Shown here piece by piece: positions 6,226 through 8,631 of a stretch of 8,631 nucleotides of DNA (positions are counted from its first letter, which is position 1; each line of letters starts with the position of its first letter). Made by a program: the position numbers and the translations under genes. This stretch comes from Crocinitomicaceae bacterium (lineage in GTDB: Bacteria > Bacteroidota > Bacteroidia > Flavobacteriales_G > Salibacteraceae). A model generated the notes under the pieces. That model searched no databases. It saw only the letters and a program-made list of their open reading frames with translations, and was not told the DNA's origin. The stretch spans positions 1 to 8,631 of the forward strand of contig JAAZVO010000100.1 of the NCBI GenBank assembly GCA_018623405.1, read 5' to 3'.

Positions 6226-6702
6226 ATGTTTAATTTTACCAAAATTTTTAAGATGAAAAACATATTGTTTTTGTTCGTTTCAATAGTATTTTTCTCTTGC
6301 GCTCCTGAAGGTGGTTCTGTTTCAACAGATATTGTCAAAAACCCTAACACTGCAGCCGGCGATGGTGAAAATGTTAAACTACCCGTATTAACTTTTGATG
6401 AAGAACTTTTCGAGTTTGGAGAAATCACACAAGGAGAATCAGTAGCTCACACATTTACGTTTACCAATACAGGAGAGGCCGATTTAGTAATAACTAGCGC
6501 AAAAGGAAGCTGTGGATGCACTGTTCCTGAGTGGCCTAAAAAACCTATTAAGCCGGGGGAAAAAGGAGAGTTAAACGTGGTTTTTAACTCAGAAGGAAAA
6601 AAAGGAAGACAACATAAAAAAGTAACCGTGGTTGCAAACACGCAACCATCAACAAATGTGGTTGCAATTTCAGGAGAAATAATTGCGCCCGAAATAAATT
6701 AA
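6226..6702 (+). CDS. DUF1573 lipoprotein
   Basis: The 158 residues begin with a lipoprotein signal: a hydrophobic core ILFLFVSIVFF (13-23) ending in FSC, with Cys25 as the likely lipidated residue. After a low-complexity linker (26-53) comes a DUF1573 domain (about 55-155) of immunoglobulin-like beta fold. It includes FEFGEITQGE (62-71), HTFTFTNTGEADLVIT (75-90), the invariant-looking SCGCT (95-99) and PIKPGEKGELNVVFNSEGKKG (107-127). The two cysteines of SCGCT are conserved in the family and could form a disulfide or bind metal. ATG 6226 follows the nusB stop by four bases, which favours coupling; ATG 6253 (residue 10) gives a more standard signal peptide and is a real alternative. The function is unknown. 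The product is probably anchored in an envelope membrane facing the periplasm. Confidence 0.85.
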   Translation: MFNFTKIFKMKNILFLFVSIVFFSCAPEGGSVSTDIVKNPNTAAGDGENVKLPVLTFDEELFEFGEITQGESVAHTFTFTNTGEADLVITSAKGSCGCTVPEWPKKPIKPGEKGELNVVFNSEGKKGRQHKKVTVVANTQPSTNVVAISGEIIAPEIN

Positions 6703-6705
6703 ATT

Positions 6706-7053
6706 ATGACAATACAAAACATCTTATTATTCGCTCCATCAGGGGGAGATCAAAATCCAATCATGTCTTTATTACCCTTAATACTAATTGGGGTGGTATT
6801 TTATTTCTTCATGATTAGACCTCAAACTAAAAAGGCTAAAGAAACCAAGAAGTTTAGAGAAAGCCTTAAAAAGGGAGATAAAATAGTAACCATTGGAGGA
6901 GTGCATGGAAAAATTGCGGAGATTAAAGAAACTACTGTGGTTATTGAAACTGAAGGTGGAGGGAGACTTAAAATAGAAAGATCTGCAATTTCTATGGAAT
7001 ACTCAACCGGGCAAGAAAATGCAGCACCGCTAGGCCAAAACCTAAATAAATAA
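6706..7053 (+). CDS. yajC: Sec translocon accessory protein YajC
   Basis: YajC is the small single-pass inner-membrane partner of SecDF in the Sec translocase holo-complex. The 115 residues have the standard layout: a short N-terminus, one transmembrane helix (about 20-37, LLPLILIGVVFYFFMI), the diagnostic RPQTKKAKETKKFRESL (38-54), and then a small cytoplasmic beta domain with KKGDKIVTIGGVHGKI (55-70). The start at 6706 is three bases after the DUF1573 stop. The last 15 residues are variable. In many proteobacteria yajC sits beside secD-secF or tgt; here it is flanked by DUF1573 and YbbR genes, an arrangement I recall as usual in Bacteroidota. Confidence 0.95.
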   Translation: MTIQNILLFAPSGGDQNPIMSLLPLILIGVVFYFFMIRPQTKKAKETKKFRESLKKGDKIVTIGGVHGKIAEIKETTVVIETEGGGRLKIERSAISMEYSTGQENAAPLGQNLNK

Positions 7054-7074
7054 AATGTGGGTTTAACACTAAAA

Positions 7075-8031
7075 ATGTTTGAAAAGTTACCGGCGTTTAA
7101 GCCTACAGGTAATTTTTATACATTTTTAGTATGCTTATTTATAGCAATAACCTTTTGGTTACTTAATGCATTAACCAAAACTTATGATACTCAGGTAGAG
7201 TTCCCGTTTGGCATTAAAAACCTTCCGAAAGGGCAAGTATTAGTTAAAAGCTTACCATCAACCATAAAACTTGAAGTAGAAGGTTTTGGGTTTAACCTCT
7301 TAACTTTTGGGGGTGCCAAAGATGATTCTGTATTGCTTGATATTTCAAGAATAGATTTAAAAAAGCAAGGAAAATTTAAAGCAGCTACTGTTTCGCCTGA
7401 GAAAATTTATGAATTAATTGCAGGTGATTTCTCTTCTAATTACAATTTAAAAAAAGTACTCCTAGATACGCTTCAACTAAAATTAGATGAAAGGTTAACA
7501 AAAGTAGTTACGGTTAATCCTGATATATCAGTAGAAACAGAAAGTCAATTCTCTGTAAAAGAGGTAGTACCCATTCCAAATATGGTAGAGGTTACCGGCC
7601 CTAAATATGTTTTAGATACTATAGACTTTGTAAAAACAGAAGCTAAAAGGTTTAATAAAGTAGATGAAAATCTAGCCTTTGAGGTAGAATTGTTGGTACC
7701 AAATAATTTAAGTTGCGAAACAAATAACGTAGAGGTTAAAGTAGAGGTTGATAGGTTATCTGAAGGTAGTTTTACCTTACCTTTAACTGTAGAGCCCGAT
7801 AGTTTGAGCAACAAAATAGTATTAGTGCCAAAGCATGCAGAAATAAAGTTTTTAGCTCCTGTTAGTTTATATAAAACAATTGAAGCTTCAAGTTTTGAGG
7901 CGAGGGTAATTTTAGATTCAAGTTATACTCAAATAAGTAAATTACCAATTTTAGTTGAGGTAAATAACCCTGCAGCCAAACTAGTTTCGTTTGAACCACA
8001 ATTTGTTGAATTTATTTTAATTTCCCCTTGA
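7075..8031 (+). CDS. YbbR-like domain membrane protein
   Basis: This is a 318-residue protein with a short cytoplasmic N-terminus and one transmembrane helix (about residues 14-33, FYTFLVCLFIAITFWLLNAL), followed by a large extracytoplasmic region. TYDTQVEFPFGIKNLPKGQ (36-54) resembles the first YbbR repeat strand pattern. A second, better repeat runs at about 144-228, including VEVTGPKYVLDTIDFVKTE (171-189), the typical segment V-x-G-P-x-x-x-[IVL]-x-x-[IV]-x-x-[VA]. A weaker third repeat may lie at about 232-318. In Firmicutes YbbR proteins (CdaR) regulate the diadenylate cyclase CdaA; no cdaA or glmM is present here, so that role cannot be assumed. ATG 7075 was chosen over a GTG at 7057 because it gives a normal membrane-anchor start. 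It overlaps coaE by 4 bp. Confidence 0.8.
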   Translation: MFEKLPAFKPTGNFYTFLVCLFIAITFWLLNALTKTYDTQVEFPFGIKNLPKGQVLVKSLPSTIKLEVEGFGFNLLTFGGAKDDSVLLDISRIDLKKQGKFKAATVSPEKIYELIAGDFSSNYNLKKVLLDTLQLKLDERLTKVVTVNPDISVETESQFSVKEVVPIPNMVEVTGPKYVLDTIDFVKTEAKRFNKVDENLAFEVELLVPNNLSCETNNVEVKVEVDRLSEGSFTLPLTVEPDSLSNKIVLVPKHAEIKFLAPVSLYKTIEASSFEARVILDSSYTQISKLPILVEVNNPAAKLVSFEPQFVEFILISP

Positions 8032-8606
8032 AACAAATAGGAATAACAGGTGGTATTGGTAGCGGAAAATCTACAGTTTGTAAGGTTTTTGAAGCACTTA
8101 ATATTCCTGTATTTTATGCTGATGATGCAGGGAAATTCTTATTGAACAATTCACCTGAACTTATTGAAAAAGTAAAAACATATTTTGGCGATGATATTTA
8201 TTCATCAAATCAATTAAATAGGCAAAAGTTAGCTCAAATAGTTTTTAATGATTCCCAAAAACTGCTAATGCTAAATAGCTTTGTGCATCCTGCTGTAGCC
8301 AATTTCTATGAAGAATGGCTTAGTGCTCAAAATGCTCCCTACATTCTAAAAGAAGCTGCAATTCTCTTTGAAAGCGGCTCATACAAATCGCTCGAAAAAA
8401 TAATATATGTGAAAGCGCCTGAGGAGTTAAGGATATCTAGGGTTATGAAGCGGGATAATGTAACTAGAACTGAGGTTTTAAAGAGAATAAATCAACAATG
8501 GTCAGATACCAAAAAGGAATCTTTAAGCGATTTTTTTATAGATAATTCAGAGTTGAAATTATTAATTCCCCAAGTTATCCAAATACATAAAACTATATCG
8601 CAATGA
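8028..8606 (+). CDS. coaE: Dephospho-CoA kinase
   Basis: CoaE is the cytosolic enzyme that phosphorylates the 3'-hydroxyl of dephospho-CoA with ATP, the last step of coenzyme A synthesis. The 192 residues are normal length. The P-loop GGIGSGKS is at 8-15 and VFYADDAGKFLL at 28-39 holds the family's aspartate for substrate binding. VHPAV (86-90), EAAILFESG (109-117) and an arginine-rich lid region (about 135-153, ending KR) are also present. The start is TTG at 8028: no ATG or GTG lies between the last upstream in-frame options and the P-loop, and M-K-Q-I-G-I-T-G-G is the expected N-terminus. The TTG overlaps the ybbR stop (TTGA), implying termination-reinitiation. The stop overlaps the next start (ATGA). 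Confidence 0.95.
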   Translation: MKQIGITGGIGSGKSTVCKVFEALNIPVFYADDAGKFLLNNSPELIEKVKTYFGDDIYSSNQLNRQKLAQIVFNDSQKLLMLNSFVHPAVANFYEEWLSAQNAPYILKEAAILFESGSYKSLEKIIYVKAPEELRISRVMKRDNVTRTEVLKRINQQWSDTKKESLSDFFIDNSELKLLIPQVIQIHKTISQ

Positions 8607-8631
8607 AGCTGCTTTCGGCTAAACAAATAGC
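8603..8631 (+). CDS. Start of next operon gene, possibly NAD(P)H-hydrate epimerase/dehydratase
   Basis: An ATG overlapping the coaE stop by 4 bp (ATGA) opens a frame that runs off the right edge. Only nine complete codons are seen, MKLLSAKQI, then probably Ala. This resembles the start of Bacteroidota Nnr (YjeF) proteins, which typically open with M-K-I-L-[ST]-A-x-Q-I-[RK] and repair hydrated NADH and NADPH. Ten residues cannot establish a family, so the assignment is tentative. The existence of a coupled gene is better supported than its name. Confidence 0.4.

Noticed and set aside
6210..6641. Minus-strand open frames inside the DUF1573 gene
   Set aside because: They are antisense to a clear lipoprotein and Ig-like domain and show no independent evidence of coding.
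7055..7066. Three-codon frame ATG TGG GTT TAA just after yajC, considered as a leader peptide or a frameshifted ybbR start
   Set aside because: The in-frame ATG at 7075 gives a complete, normal YbbR membrane anchor, so no frameshift is needed. A three-codon frame alone is not evidence of regulation.
7545..7814. Minus-strand open frame inside the YbbR gene
   Set aside because: It is antisense to a YbbR repeat with no motifs, and is Ser/Thr-rich as expected for a complement shadow.
1..8631. Mobile element, CRISPR, defence island or biosynthetic cluster
   Set aside because: No transposase, integrase, terminal repeats, regularly spaced repeats, tRNA, or defence or biosynthetic genes were seen. 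All genes fit core chromosomal families with consistent base composition.

Overview
The window looks like ordinary core chromosome from a member of the Bacteroidota, most likely a flavobacterium-like lineage. The sequence is visibly AT-rich. Shine-Dalgarno sequences are weak or absent, several candidate promoters match the Bacteroidota form (TTG / TAnnTTTG), and the gene content is typical of that phylum: ParA-ParB followed by a DUF5683 protein, a PUR-domain DUF3276 protein, an unusually long NusB, and a DUF1573 lipoprotein next to yajC. No mobile element, CRISPR array, tRNA, rRNA or obvious horizontally acquired segment is visible. Coding density is high and no gene-free stretch exceeds 300 bases.

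Layout. On the left (1-2149, minus strand) is a tightly overlapping chromosome-partition operon: parA, parB and a DUF5683 membrane protein that runs off the left edge. Divergent from it across about 156 bp is a small NAD(P)H-dependent flavin reductase (2306-2827, plus). It ends three bases from the end of a convergent PUR-family nucleic-acid-binding protein (2831-3196, minus). Upstream of that lies a complete ABC exporter half-transporter (3275-5089, minus), whose catalytic glutamate position holds aspartate.

A 181-bp divergent spacer (5090-5270) separates the exporter from a plus-strand operon that continues past the right edge: nusB, a DUF1573 lipoprotein, yajC, a YbbR-domain membrane protein, coaE, and the first codons of what is probably the NAD(P)H-hydrate repair enzyme gene nnr. 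These genes are separated by a few bases or overlap by four, so they are probably co-transcribed. The operon mixes transcription antitermination, protein export and envelope functions, and cofactor metabolism (CoA synthesis, possibly NAD(P)H repair).

The divergent spacer is the most interesting non-coding part. It has a candidate promoter for each direction, but the two face each other, so the predicted 5' leaders would overlap by about 76 nt as antisense. A perfect 14-bp palindrome covers the -7 box and predicted start of the nusB promoter. I saw no convincing wholly new multi-gene system. The best leads are poorly characterised conserved proteins (DUF5683 coupled to ParB, the N-terminal half of NusB, the PUR protein, DUF1573) and this spacer.
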